50,925 bases of DNA, from assembly GCA_963578605.1 (NCBI GenBank), contig CAUZEA010000036.1:1-50925 (forward strand), read 5' to 3'. Below the pieces are notes generated by a model, which was not told the origin of the DNA, did not search any database, and saw only the letters and a program-made list of their open reading frames with translations. Of this stretch, positions 23,458 through 33,700 are shown in pieces. The position numbers were made by a program, and so were the translations under genes. Every line of letters starts with the position of its first letter. Positions within the stretch are counted from its first letter, which is position 1. The stretch comes from JAKVCB01 sp963578605 (GTDB taxonomy: Bacteria; Planctomycetota; Planctomycetia; Pirellulales; Lacipirellulaceae).

Positions 23458-26249
23458 CCAGTTCGATCATCGTCCTGATGATTTTTACGCTCTCGATGGT
23501 GCCTGGTGTCGATGCGCGAGAGTTGCTCAGAAATGGTGATTTTGAGTCAGGCAAATCGGGATGGAACCCGTGGCATTGCAAAGGACCCGGCGCCGTGGGC
23601 ATTGTCTATTCAGTGAGCGAAGACACGCGTCCGGGTTCAACCGGTAAACAATCTCTTCAAATCGATACCACCGATGCATTCGCCTGTGCCAATTTTATCC
23701 GCCGGTCGGCGTACGGCCTTGAAGGCGGCAAGAAATACCGGATTTCCATCTGGTACAAGGTCATCGCCGGTGGTGACCCTGACGGCCCGGTCGAAAACGT
23801 GATCGCCCGGGAACAGAAAGAGTATACCAATCAAGACCGCGTCGACCTTTATTTCGACATGACGGTTGACGGCAAGTGGAAATACGTATCTGGCGAGTTC
23901 ACCGCTGAGCAGTCCACGACGGTTGAGGATTTCTACAGCTTGACGGTGAACCCTGTTCCGCGGGACCAGGGCGGCGCCGGTGGCATCATTCGGGTTGACG
24001 ACTTTTCCCTGTGGGATTTCGCCCCTGCGCCCGCCACCCCTGATACTGCTACAACCGCGACACCCCTGACCGAAGGCGACGTGCTGGCGAAGCTGTTGAA
24101 TGTCGATGCCGGTGCAGAAGCCAAAAGGTCCAAGGGTGTAGAAGCAGGCACCCTGGGCGGATTTCCCTACCTCCGCAACGAACAGGTGATTTACCTGTGG
24201 GACAAGGCTGAAAACGGGGCTGGTCTGCTTCGGCTGCGCGACCTGCGGACAGGCAGGCAGCTGCTGACGGTGGATCAGGCCGAAGCGACGTTGTGGAAGA
24301 TCGAAGCCAAGAGCCGGGAGGGACAAGCCCGCGGTTTTGACAATGTGGGAGTTCCGTGCGAGGTGAGTTTCGAGGCATCAGAAGGTGAAGCGAAACTGGT
24401 ATTCGAGTGGCAGCAGCCCAACATGCAGGTGAAGGTTCAGACGCGGCTCGTAACCGGCGAGAGCCTCGCGCGATCGCGCATGACCATCAACACCAAGGGC
24501 CAGGCCCTTGGATTACAAACGGTGACCTTCCCGATCATCACCGGCATCGCGCCGCTTACCGCAGAGGGCAAACAGGACAAGATTCTCATATCGCGCAGAC
24601 GGGGTGCCACCCTGCCTTCTCCGGTGGTTTCCAAGGAAACGATCTTTCTCGACTACCCGATCGAAATCAACCTGCCAATGGGAGCGCTGCTGGGTGACGG
24701 CATGGGCCTGTACTTCGGCGAGGAGGACGAACAGGCGAACGAAAAGCACCTTTACTGGATACCCGACGAAGCGGACGGCACCTTGACCTACTCCGCCGTC
24801 CATCCGGTTCTTGGCTGGGGTGGTGATGAGCTGGTCACGGCGTATGCAAGCCCGGGCGATGTGGTGATGGGACCGTTTCAAGGAGACTGGTTTGACGCGG
24901 CGCGGATCTACCGCCGCTGGGCGATTACCGCACCGTGGTGCGCCAAGGGCCTGATCCACCAACGCGAAGACTACCCTCAATGGCTTGCCCGGGTTCCCTA
25001 CTGGACCGACGGTGCTCTGCGGGACAAAGAAGGCATCGAACAGGAACATGCCAAGCATGACTTTTTTGATTTACCCGAGAGTCTTTGTCACGATTATTAC
25101 TACACGTTTGGCTTCCGGCATCACGATCGGAATCCCGAGTACCTGCCACCGCGGATTGGTACGGAAAATTACAAGCGCGTCATCAAAGACCTGAGAAAAA
25201 GAGGTGTGCGCGTCATCCCGTACGTCATCGGCTTGCTGTGGAATATGACCACCGAAAGCTACCGCACCGAAGACGCTGAAAAAAGCGCAATCCTCGGGCG
25301 ATCGGGAGACGTCATTTGGACCTGGGCCGGGGGCGATGACCCGCAAGCCGCGATGTGTCCCCACACACAGCAGTGGCGAGATAAACTCACCTCCCTTTCC
25401 AAGGAATTGATCGGCAAGTATGGCTTCTCAGGAATCTACTTCGATTATTTCACCGTCCACAAGATTGATTGCTGGGACCAGGACCATGGCCACCCGATCG
25501 CAGGCGGTAACTACTGGACTAAAAGCGTGCATGAACTGTACGAGCAGGTGCGCTCCGAGTGCCGAAAGATGGATCCACAACTGATGTTCTGTGGAGAAAA
25601 CGTAGCCGAGTGGTGCATCGACGTGCTCGACACCTGTTACGAGGCTGGCCCGGAATCGGATACGCCGATCTTTCTTGCCATCTATCACGGCTATACGCAG
25701 ATCTTCAGTGGCGGCCTGACGAACCGGTTCACCCCCCCGTTCGTTGGACGTCAGTGGCTGATGGGTTGCCAGAACGGCTGGCTGCACCAGGAATACGCGA
25801 TTGCCACGTCACCCGAACCGATTTATCGGCGGGCGGGCCCCTTTTACAAAACTCTTGTCCAATGTCACTGGGAGTTTGCCCGACCTTATTTAGGGTACGG
25901 CGAAATGTTGCGCCCGCCCGCGATTACCGGAGCATTGCCGACCATTGATATCTCCGGACACGACCCGCCATTCACGGTCAACGCGGTGGAGGGGAGCGCC
26001 TGGAGAGCTTCGGACGGTTCGGTGGGAATCTTCTTCGTGAACTACGATGACGAGTCGGATCATGAGTTCACATGGACCAAGGATCTCAACGAGATTGCCG
26101 GCATCGGCACCGACAAGAAAGTCAAAGTCACGCTTTGGACCCCGGCTGGCGAAAAAGTCCTTGGTGAATGGTCAGGCGGTGTGGTCGGTACGACCATGAA
26201 CCTTGAATCGTGGGGGATGATCGCGTTGAAGTTGGAGGTCGTGCAATGA
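23445..26249 (+). CDS. Secreted DUF6259-like TIM-barrel protein with N-terminal carbohydrate-binding domain, cassette copy B
   Basis: A ~934-residue protein when started at TTG 23445, which gives a good signal peptide (RQIASSIIVLMIFTLSMVP, cleavage near VDA). ATG 23301 also lies in frame but adds 48 residues lacking signal character; ATG 23478 is the other option. After the signal comes a CBM_4_9-like sandwich (ARELLRNGDFESGKSGWNPW to RVDDFSLWDF), then a beta domain (GGFPYLRNEQV) and a TIM-barrel-like domain with VMGPFQGDWFDAARIYRRWA, GFSGIYFDYFT (candidate nucleophile Asp), LMFCGENVAEW (candidate acid/base Glu) and LGYGEMLRPP. It resembles DUF6259 glycoside-hydrolase-like proteins. A role in polysaccharide cleavage outside the cytoplasm is inferred. 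Its TGA overlaps the ATG of the next gene. Confidence 0.75.
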   Translation: MRQIASSIIVLMIFTLSMVPGVDARELLRNGDFESGKSGWNPWHCKGPGAVGIVYSVSEDTRPGSTGKQSLQIDTTDAFACANFIRRSAYGLEGGKKYRISIWYKVIAGGDPDGPVENVIAREQKEYTNQDRVDLYFDMTVDGKWKYVSGEFTAEQSTTVEDFYSLTVNPVPRDQGGAGGIIRVDDFSLWDFAPAPATPDTATTATPLTEGDVLAKLLNVDAGAEAKRSKGVEAGTLGGFPYLRNEQVIYLWDKAENGAGLLRLRDLRTGRQLLTVDQAEATLWKIEAKSREGQARGFDNVGVPCEVSFEASEGEAKLVFEWQQPNMQVKVQTRLVTGESLARSRMTINTKGQALGLQTVTFPIITGIAPLTAEGKQDKILISRRRGATLPSPVVSKETIFLDYPIEINLPMGALLGDGMGLYFGEEDEQANEKHLYWIPDEADGTLTYSAVHPVLGWGGDELVTAYASPGDVVMGPFQGDWFDAARIYRRWAITAPWCAKGLIHQREDYPQWLARVPYWTDGALRDKEGIEQEHAKHDFFDLPESLCHDYYYTFGFRHHDRNPEYLPPRIGTENYKRVIKDLRKRGVRVIPYVIGLLWNMTTESYRTEDAEKSAILGRSGDVIWTWAGGDDPQAAMCPHTQQWRDKLTSLSKELIGKYGFSGIYFDYFTVHKIDCWDQDHGHPIAGGNYWTKSVHELYEQVRSECRKMDPQLMFCGENVAEWCIDVLDTCYEAGPESDTPIFLAIYHGYTQIFSGGLTNRFTPPFVGRQWLMGCQNGWLHQEYAIATSPEPIYRRAGPFYKTLVQCHWEFARPYLGYGEMLRPPAITGALPTIDISGHDPPFTVNAVEGSAWRASDGSVGIFFVNYDDESDHEFTWTKDLNEIAGIGTDKKVKVTLWTPAGEKVLGEWSGGVVGTTMNLESWGMIALKLEVVQ

Positions 26250-27148
26250 GAACATCACTCGCCGTACTGGTGATCGTTGGTTGCCTGACCATGGTCGCGC
26301 AGGCCGAACCCTTGAAGGTGCCTGCTGATTGCCAGGCCGCAAAGGACGCCAAGGCATCGCTTGACGGCTACGCGGACAGGATCATCCACAACAAGACCGG
26401 TATTGAATTGATCCTGGTCATTTCCGACAGGTTCATGATGGGGTCGTCGCCATACAGGAGCGACGATTTGGCTCACCCGGTAACCATGACCCAACCGTAT
26501 TACATGGCCAGGACGGAGGTCACCAATGCACAATTCCGGCGGTTCGTCGACGAGAGTGGATATGACGGTCGACCCGACGTGGATCCCGACCCCGATTACG
26601 ACCTTTACCTGCGACACTGGCGTGGTAAGAGTATTATGTCGCCCGAAGACGACTACCCTGTGGTATGGGTGAGTTGGAGAAATGCCAAAGCTTTCTGCCA
26701 ATGGGCAGGCCTGGCCCTTCCCACCGAAGCGCAGTGGGAGTATGCCTGCCGTGCAGGTACAACCACGCTTTACTACTTCGGCAACGACCGCGAAGAGTTT
26801 GCCAGGTACGGCTGGGCGCACGCCGGTCGCGACAGTGAAAACCATTACACGCACCCCGTTGCCGGAAAGCTGCCTAATGCCTGGGGATTCCATGATATGC
26901 TGGGTAACGTTTGGGAATGGGTCGAAGACGACTGGCACCCGAGTTTTGATGGCGCTCCGATAGACGGATCGGCAAACCTTCTTGAGGACGCCATGACGAA
27001 AGTCGTCCGCGGCGGAAGTTGGGGCAACAGCTCAGCCCCCTACCTCTGCGGCAACAGTGCCCGTTACAACAGCGCCCCAACCAATGCCTGCCCCGAGTTC
27101 GGGTTCAGGGTGGTTCTGGCGGTGGACAATTCCAGACTCTCCCCTTGA
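26246..27148 (+). CDS. Secreted FGE-sulfatase (SUMF1-like) domain protein, cassette copy B
   Basis: A 300-residue protein with a signal peptide (MRTSLAVLVIVGCLTMVAQA) and a formylglycine-generating-enzyme-type domain: ARTEVTNAQFRRFVDE, YPVVWVSWRNAKAFCQWAG, AQWEYACRAGTT, GFHDMLGNVWEWVEDDW, VVRGGSWG and FGFRVVLA. The catalytic cysteine pair of true FGE, located just after GGS(Y/W), is absent: the segment reads GGSWGNSSAPYLCGNSARYN with only one, displaced Cys. It is therefore unlikely to make formylglycine; non-catalytic relatives bind ligands or proteins. A conserved lead-in (GYADRIIHNKTGIELIL) is shared with copies A and C. The ATG overlaps the preceding stop as ATGA (26246-26249), so it is translationally coupled to the TIM-barrel protein and probably works with it outside the cell membrane. 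Confidence 0.85.
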   Translation: MRTSLAVLVIVGCLTMVAQAEPLKVPADCQAAKDAKASLDGYADRIIHNKTGIELILVISDRFMMGSSPYRSDDLAHPVTMTQPYYMARTEVTNAQFRRFVDESGYDGRPDVDPDPDYDLYLRHWRGKSIMSPEDDYPVVWVSWRNAKAFCQWAGLALPTEAQWEYACRAGTTTLYYFGNDREEFARYGWAHAGRDSENHYTHPVAGKLPNAWGFHDMLGNVWEWVEDDWHPSFDGAPIDGSANLLEDAMTKVVRGGSWGNSSAPYLCGNSARYNSAPTNACPEFGFRVVLAVDNSRLSP

Positions 27149-27306
27149 ATTGCCGTTGGCAAACTTGTGAAAATATGCATCACCGCAGCGGAATGGCGAA
27201 AGTCGACAAGTAAAACCGACCAGGTTCGGTTCTATGCCTGTCGGCTAACGTGTTGTGAACATTTGGATTTGTTTTGAATTTCGATTTTCTATTTCGGATT
27301 TTGAGA

Positions 27307-29481
27307 ATGCCTGCCAAACAAAAACACGCACTGTTGTTTCGAACGATCTTCATCGGGTCATTGATGTTGGCCCTCTGCGGCTCGGCTCCGCGTGCCGTCG
27401 CGGTCGAGGCGAGCGGCCCGACACTGGGTAACGACCAGGTCGCCTACCACTGGGCGCCGGCCCGGCAGGGAGGTGGGCTGATCGGGATCGAGGATCGCGG
27501 GCGACCGGCTGGCTTGCTCGACCCGGCAGCGCCGGCTGCTCCGTGGTGGCGGGTGAAGCTGAAAGACGGACGTACTATCGCCAATACCGATTTGCCTTGC
27601 CAGGTCGACTCTCAAGCGGATGCGCTGACATTCACCTGGACCGGCGACATTCGTGTGACCGTCGTGGCGCGGCTTGGTGCGGATGACCGGCTGCTGAGGG
27701 CGCGGATTCAGGTGGACACCGTTGCCGAGGGCGCGGGACTGCGTGATGTCGTCTTTCCCGTGATCGACGGCATCCGGCCGCTGACCAAGAACGGGGCGGA
27801 CGACCGCGTGCTGTTCACGTTCCGATCGGGGTTTACGCGGCCGTCACCGCTGGTCACAGGTGAGCCGCTGAAGATGAAGTATTGTATCGAATACAACATG
27901 CAACTCGCGGCGCTGCTGGGCGACGGGCGGGGGCTCTATTTCGGCGACCACGACCCAACATCGGCCTGGAAGGATTTTAGCTGGACGCCGCATGCCGACA
28001 CGCAGACGCTCAGCTACGCCGTATCGCATCCCGTGCTCGACTGGGGCGGCTCCGAGCCTGTGACGCACTATGAATCGCCGGGTGACTGCGTGCTGGGTCC
28101 GTTTCAAGGCGACTGGTACGACGCGGCACGCATCTATCGCCGCTGGGCTATCACCGCGCCGTGGTGTGCCAAGGGCCCCATGGTCCAGCGTGATGATTAC
28201 CCAAAGTGGTTTTTGAACATCGACTACTGGGCCTTCGGCCACATGGGCGATCCGCTGGCCCAGCAACGCGAGTTCATCAAGCGTGACCTGTTCGATTTTC
28301 CCATCACCGTCACGCACGACTATGGCCACTTCAATGGATGGACCATCCACGACGCCGGCCCGGAGTACTTCCCGCCCAAGCCCGGTTCGGTCAACTACCA
28401 ACGGGTGGTTGGTGAACTGCGCGACCGCGGGGCGCGCGTCGTGCCCTACGTCATGGGATGGATGTGGAACGGCGCGTCGGAGGACTTTCGCCGCAGGGGA
28501 GCCAAAGAGAAAGGCGCCATGCTGGGCGAGGACGGCGAGAGCGTGCTCTGGGCCGAACTCGAGCCGTCCGAAGAAAATATTGCGATGTGCCCGGCCTCGA
28601 AGATCTGGCGCGACAAGTTGACCGAGGTGTCGGTCGAATTCGTCGAGCGCTATCGTACGGGTGGCATCTATTTCGACTACTTCTCGACACACATGGCCGA
28701 TTGCTTCAATCCGACCCACGGCCACGCGCTGGGCGGGGGCGATTACTGGGCACGGGGCGTGCACGATTTGTTCCAACAGGTGCGCAGCAGCGTGCACAAG
28801 ATCGATCCCGAGGCCATGCTCTGCGCGGAGGACCTCGCCGAGTTCTGTATCGATGTGATCGATGCTGCCTACGTGGGAATCACGGCCGACGCGCCCGTGT
28901 GGCAGGCGGTCTATCACGACTACACCCAGCTGTTCGGCGGCATGCACTGGATGGAGGCGGGCCAGATCCCGCTCAGCCGCCAGTGGCTCTACGGCCGCAT
29001 CAGCCAACTCCCCGGCTCGCTGGGGTTTCCTGACCAGACTGAGGTTCCCGGTTCGCAGGCCGAGACACTCCAGTGGTACGGCGACCTCCTGCGGTGCAGT
29101 CACGAGTTCGCCCGGCCGTACCTCGGCTATGGCGAAATGCTGCGTCCCCCCGAGGTCACCGGGGACATACCGCTCCTGACGATGGAGGCAGCCGACGGCC
29201 CGTTCAAGGCGCCGGCCGTTGAAGGCACAGCGTGGCGGGCACCCGACGGGAGTGTCGGCATCTTTTTTATGAACTATGAGGACCAGCCGCACCAGTTCAG
29301 CTGGAAAACCGACCTCGACGAGATCGCCGGGCTCGACGCATCGAAGCAATTGCAAGTCACTGAGTGGACCGTCCAGAGCGGCGTCAAACCGCTGAAGCAA
29401 ATCAAGGGCGGCATCGTCGGCGACACGGTGGAAATACCGCCGCACGGCATGATTGCCTTGAAGTTGGAGAAGCTACCATGA
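27307..29481 (+). CDS. Secreted DUF6259-like TIM-barrel protein, cassette copy C
   Basis: A 724-residue protein from ATG 27307 (TTG 27274 would add 11). It has a signal peptide (LLFRTIFIGSLMLALCGSAP) and lacks the carbohydrate-binding domain of copy B. The shared core follows: GNDQVAYHW, CVLGPFQGDWYDAARIYRRW, AMCPASKIWRDKLTEVSVEF, GGIYFDYFSTH, AMLCAEDLAEF and LGYGEMLRPPEVTGD. The probable catalytic Asp in FDYF and Glu in CAED are kept. Sequence similarity to copy B is clear but far from identical at DNA level, so this is an old duplication. It lies 158 bases after copy B's FGE-like gene on the same strand. Its stop overlaps the next start as ATGA. The substrate is unknown. Confidence 0.75.
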   Translation: MPAKQKHALLFRTIFIGSLMLALCGSAPRAVAVEASGPTLGNDQVAYHWAPARQGGGLIGIEDRGRPAGLLDPAAPAAPWWRVKLKDGRTIANTDLPCQVDSQADALTFTWTGDIRVTVVARLGADDRLLRARIQVDTVAEGAGLRDVVFPVIDGIRPLTKNGADDRVLFTFRSGFTRPSPLVTGEPLKMKYCIEYNMQLAALLGDGRGLYFGDHDPTSAWKDFSWTPHADTQTLSYAVSHPVLDWGGSEPVTHYESPGDCVLGPFQGDWYDAARIYRRWAITAPWCAKGPMVQRDDYPKWFLNIDYWAFGHMGDPLAQQREFIKRDLFDFPITVTHDYGHFNGWTIHDAGPEYFPPKPGSVNYQRVVGELRDRGARVVPYVMGWMWNGASEDFRRRGAKEKGAMLGEDGESVLWAELEPSEENIAMCPASKIWRDKLTEVSVEFVERYRTGGIYFDYFSTHMADCFNPTHGHALGGGDYWARGVHDLFQQVRSSVHKIDPEAMLCAEDLAEFCIDVIDAAYVGITADAPVWQAVYHDYTQLFGGMHWMEAGQIPLSRQWLYGRISQLPGSLGFPDQTEVPGSQAETLQWYGDLLRCSHEFARPYLGYGEMLRPPEVTGDIPLLTMEAADGPFKAPAVEGTAWRAPDGSVGIFFMNYEDQPHQFSWKTDLDEIAGLDASKQLQVTEWTVQSGVKPLKQIKGGIVGDTVEIPPHGMIALKLEKLP

Positions 29482-30404
29482 GGACCTGGACGACGATCCT
29501 GCTGATATTCGCCGCGGCTCCCGGCACGATCACCGGTGCCGAGTCCCTCAAAACGCCCCCCGGCTGCGTCGCTGCTGACAATGCCAAGCCGGGTCCCACA
29601 GGTTATGCCGACCGCGTCATCCACGAGAAGACCGGTATCGAGCTGATTCTCATTTCCAGCGGCACGTTCGTGATGGGCACCGACGATCGCTTCGCCGCAT
29701 CCAACGTCGCGCCGGCGCACGAGGTGACGATCGCCCAGCCCTTTTACATGGGCAAGACGGAGGTCACCAACGGCCAGTATCGCCGGTTCATCGAGGCCAG
29801 GCCCGATTACGACGGCGACGCTGACGTCGACCCTGCATATGACCTGTATTTATTGCACTTCAAAGACAAGAGTGCCATGTCCCCGGAGGATGAGTATCCG
29901 GTCGTCTGGGTGGGTTGGCACAACGCGATGGCGTTCTGTGCCTGGGCCGGCCTGGAACTCCCCAGCGAAGCGCAGTGGGAGTACGCCTGCCGGGCCGGCA
30001 CAACCACTAATTACTCCTTCGGGGACGACGAACAGAACCTTCACGACTACGCCTGGGCGGATCTGGCCGCTGAGCACCTCACCCACCCGGTGGGGACCAA
30101 GCTACCCAACCGGTGGGGATTGTACGACATGCACGGCAACGTGTGGGAGTGGTGCGCCGACGATTACATTTACCGATACGAGGACGCCCCGTCCGACGAC
30201 TCGGTTCGACGGGATCCAGAATCGCAGACCAAGCCACTGCGCGGCGGATCGTGGAGCACCGGCCCCGGCGTTCACAGAAAGACGCCTGACTGGTTCCCTT
30301 CGAGCGCCATGGGCAGCGTGGCGCGTTTCCATGTTGCCCCGGGCAACGCCTGGCAAGACCGCGGGTTCCGGGTGATCTTGCCGCTGAAGGACAGGGCGCC
30401 GTGA
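29478..30404 (+). CDS. Secreted FGE-sulfatase (SUMF1-like) domain protein, cassette copy C
   Basis: A 308-residue protein with a signal peptide (MRTWTTILLIFAAAPGTITG) and an FGE-type domain: ISSGTFVMGTDD, GKTEVTNGQYRRFIE, YPVVWVGWHNAMAFCAWAG, AQWEYACRAGTTTNYSFGDD, GLYDMHGNVWEWCADDY, PLRGGSWSTG and RGFRVILPLK. No cysteine is present in the segment after GGSW, so FGE activity is not expected. It shares the GYADRVIHEKTGIELIL lead-in with its paralogues. The start overlaps the preceding stop (29478-29481). It is the last gene of the coupled pair; 294 bases separate it from the next start. Confidence 0.85.
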   Translation: MRTWTTILLIFAAAPGTITGAESLKTPPGCVAADNAKPGPTGYADRVIHEKTGIELILISSGTFVMGTDDRFAASNVAPAHEVTIAQPFYMGKTEVTNGQYRRFIEARPDYDGDADVDPAYDLYLLHFKDKSAMSPEDEYPVVWVGWHNAMAFCAWAGLELPSEAQWEYACRAGTTTNYSFGDDEQNLHDYAWADLAAEHLTHPVGTKLPNRWGLYDMHGNVWEWCADDYIYRYEDAPSDDSVRRDPESQTKPLRGGSWSTGPGVHRKTPDWFPSSAMGSVARFHVAPGNAWQDRGFRVILPLKDRAP

Positions 30405-30687
30405 CACGGTTTGCCAGATCGATCCTCGGTTGGGTGCGAACATCGACCGCGGCCTGAGGCATTGCGGATTTTCTGATCAACTTCGATTTGCACCCGGCTC
30501 TCGCTGGCTGAGCAAACTCGTCAAGCCGCCCCAGGGTGGCGAGACCCGGCCAGTGGGATTAAATAAAGTCCTGTCAGTTCCCAACAACACCACCAAAGTC
30601 TATGCTGAAGTGACCGCAAACAAGTCTGGCCGCGATGCAATCGGCGTCTTGGATGGGAATTGCTCCCACGATATCTACGAGGAACCG

Positions 30688-30701
30688 AAGGAGTTGAAAT
30701 G
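30688..30701 (+). promoter_or_regulatory. Ribosome-binding site choosing ATG 30699
   Basis: AAGGAG (30688-30693) lies 5 nt before ATG 30699. The frame stays open upstream to 30660, but this site and the signal peptide that follows fix the start. Confidence 0.75.
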
Positions 30702-33700
30702 AACGATTTGAACAGAATTCGTTGGAACCCTGGATTGGTGGGATGGGCTATCACACTGGTTGCTTTAACGTGCAGTGCCTACGGCGAACCGACACAATTC
30801 ATCGCGGCAAATCTTGCCGGGCAGGCTGACAACTGGGGTGAGACTCCGCAGAATGGCATCCCGTGCATGCAGACTTATGGGCCGAATACTTTTTTGCTTT
30901 TCGATGTGATCGTCCCGGATCCGGGGGCTGTTTACAAAATATCTCTGGGTCTGGTGAAGGTGACCAATGGCGGCTGTCTGAAGGTGTTCATTGACGATGA
31001 GCTTCAAACGGAAATTGACACGTTTGCCACCGGCAACTTTCGCACATCGATCCTGGTTTGTGAAAAGTTCATTGCGCCCGGAAAGCATTCACTGAAGATC
31101 AAGAATATTGGTCAGAAGAGTGTGGGCGGCGGCAGTCACCTGTCCGTGATCGGGTTTGAGATTGTTGGCGAGAGCGGTAGTGGGAAATGGCAGGTTGAAG
31201 AGAAGACCTTTAACTTTACCCCGCTTGAGAACCAAGAGGCCTCCGGCCAGGCGAACCTTCTCCCGACCCGTTTGCCCCCCAGGCTGCAGGAAGCACCATT
31301 TCCAATTCCCCCGGACAGCAAGTCGGCCGACATTTTTTCTCACCCGCTGGTTGAAGTCAACGAGATTCCGTTCCGGATCCCCAAGGTCGATGATGTTCCT
31401 GAAACGGGTCGCCTGCTCGAGGAGCAAAGACCGCTTCAGGTCGACCTTCCCGACTCGGCACGAGAAATATTTCTTTTGATCTGGTCAAAGATACCACCGA
31501 TCGACACGGACTCCGGACCGCTCAAGGCACCGATTGCCCCGATTAACCAGAGTGAGCGATTCACGGCCGAAATCGTCTATCGCGACGGCACTTCCGATCA
31601 TGTCATCCCGCTAAATCTGACCAGTAAGAGCTATGGGCTGGACAACGGGCTTTCACTTTACGTGGTCCATCCGGGGCCCGGAAAAGTCCCCCAACAGCTG
31701 GTTTTTCACGACAAGGTGTATAAGTGTAGCTTTGCCCTGGTGGCGCTTACCTGTAACCGGGGCCGACCCATCTCGCCTGAGCCCGGGCCGGGCGAAATCT
31801 CACCCTGGTATCCGGTCGTCGACAAAAAGTTTCCTGCCATCACCAGGAAACCCGAGTCCAACGTCCAGCAAAACAGTGCGGGCGTATCCGATGGGCTCAT
31901 CGCCGCGAAATTCAGTCTTCAACACGGCTTGGAATGGAACCAGCTTGGTTCGCCCCTGTTCGGTGAAGTCACTCTGGATCGGTCCCCGGTATTTGCGATC
32001 AAGCACACCGACAAATGGATCGGATCGGACCAATGGAAAGTGACAGGCAGGAAAGCTTCAGACAATGGCATTCTGGTGGATCTCACGTACCAGGACGAGA
32101 AAACAGATCTTCGCGCGGCGGTCAATATAGCCCTGACCGAAGACGGGAAAATCAAAATGGGCTTGACCCTGGTAAACGAGGGGGGCGAACCTTTTTTGGG
32201 AAGAGTCCAGTTTCCGATCCTTGAAGGTCTCAAACTCGGTTCGCTGGAGGATACGTGGTATTACTTTTCCGAGAGTTTGGGCGCGGCCATGATTCACCAC
32301 GACGAGGGGTATGTTTACGCCTCCCACGGGGCCGGGCATCCGCACCAGGTCGACTCGTTCTTTAATCCACGCCAGTGGTATGCGCTGACGCTGTTGAGCA
32401 ATGATCTGGAAGGTCAGTTTCACTGGTATGACCTGGGCAAGGCAGAAGAAGGGGGCTGGTACCGGCTGGAATATCTTGAAGAGTGGATTCAACCCGGCGC
32501 AAGCTGGAGTTTTCCCGAATGCATGATTGCTATTTCGCCGGGTGACTGGCGCGAGAGTTTCCGTTTGTACCGGGACTGGGTGGGCACCTGGTACAACCCC
32601 AAACCCCCGGCCCAGGACTGGTACAAAAGGTCATTCTTAACAGGGACTTGGTATGTTTATTCGGGATTGGAAGGTCTGATTGCCGGAGCCCAGAGGGTTC
32701 GTGATCTGTTTGGTTATTGTGATGCGGTGACTCTCTCCGGGTGGCATGCCCGGGAGCATCCCGACAACCCAACGCATCACCCTGATTACACTTCCAGTGA
32801 GCCCGGTTTCTTTCATCGGCAGGAGTATTCGGGCGAATATGACCGGGATGCCCTGTTCCCGGTAGGAGGCGAAGAGAATTTTAAATCCTTCATCAAGAAG
32901 GCCAACGAGGCTGGCGTTCCTATCAGCCTTTACACGAATCCGATTCTCATCAACGAGAACGCACACCGGTTTGGGGCAAAGCGACACGAATGGGGATTTG
33001 GGTATCGACCTGTCGACTACGGTGGCATGATGGGGTATGTCCCCTGCCTCTCGTTTCAAGAGTGGGTTGATTACGTGGTGGAGTCGGAGGCATTTCTGGC
33101 CAGGGACCTGGGCGTCAAGATTCTCTACCTCGATCAGCTTGGGTCCGGCGCCAGTATATGCAACCATACGGACCATCCCCACAAATCGCCGGAACCGCAC
33201 TTCTACGGTGAACGCGAACTGACCAAAAGGATCAGAGAGGCTATTCCGGAAGACGTGGTGATCTGCTCGGAGGCACACCCCGAAGATACCCGGCTTCAGT
33301 TCCAGAACAGCTTTTACCAGGGAGGCCTTCTTCGCTACCTCACGCGGCAGATCCAAGTCCCCATGAACATGACGCGGTTTGCCTTTCCCGACATCAAGTG
33401 TTTTAACAATATCTACGGTTACGGCCTCAAGGACAACAACTGGGAGCGTCTCAAGTTCGTACTCTTCAACGGCGACGCTTTGTTTATGTCGCGCGGCTAC
33501 GACCCGGAGGGATTCATTGGCAAAGAAGCCACCCAGGATTATCGGAAATTGTTTCAGATCGAGCACGAGCATGCGGACGCATTCACCTCATCGGATGTCG
33601 AACCGCTGGTTCCCACCTTGCTTCCAGGGACCTTTGTCAACCGGTTCGGAACAGACGAAAAGGTGATCTGGACGGTGTTTAATGCCAACTACAGAACGGC

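Noticed and set aside
27844..29445. 533-codon frame on the minus strand
   Set aside because: It is antisense to cassette copy C, which has a signal peptide and matches copies A and B.
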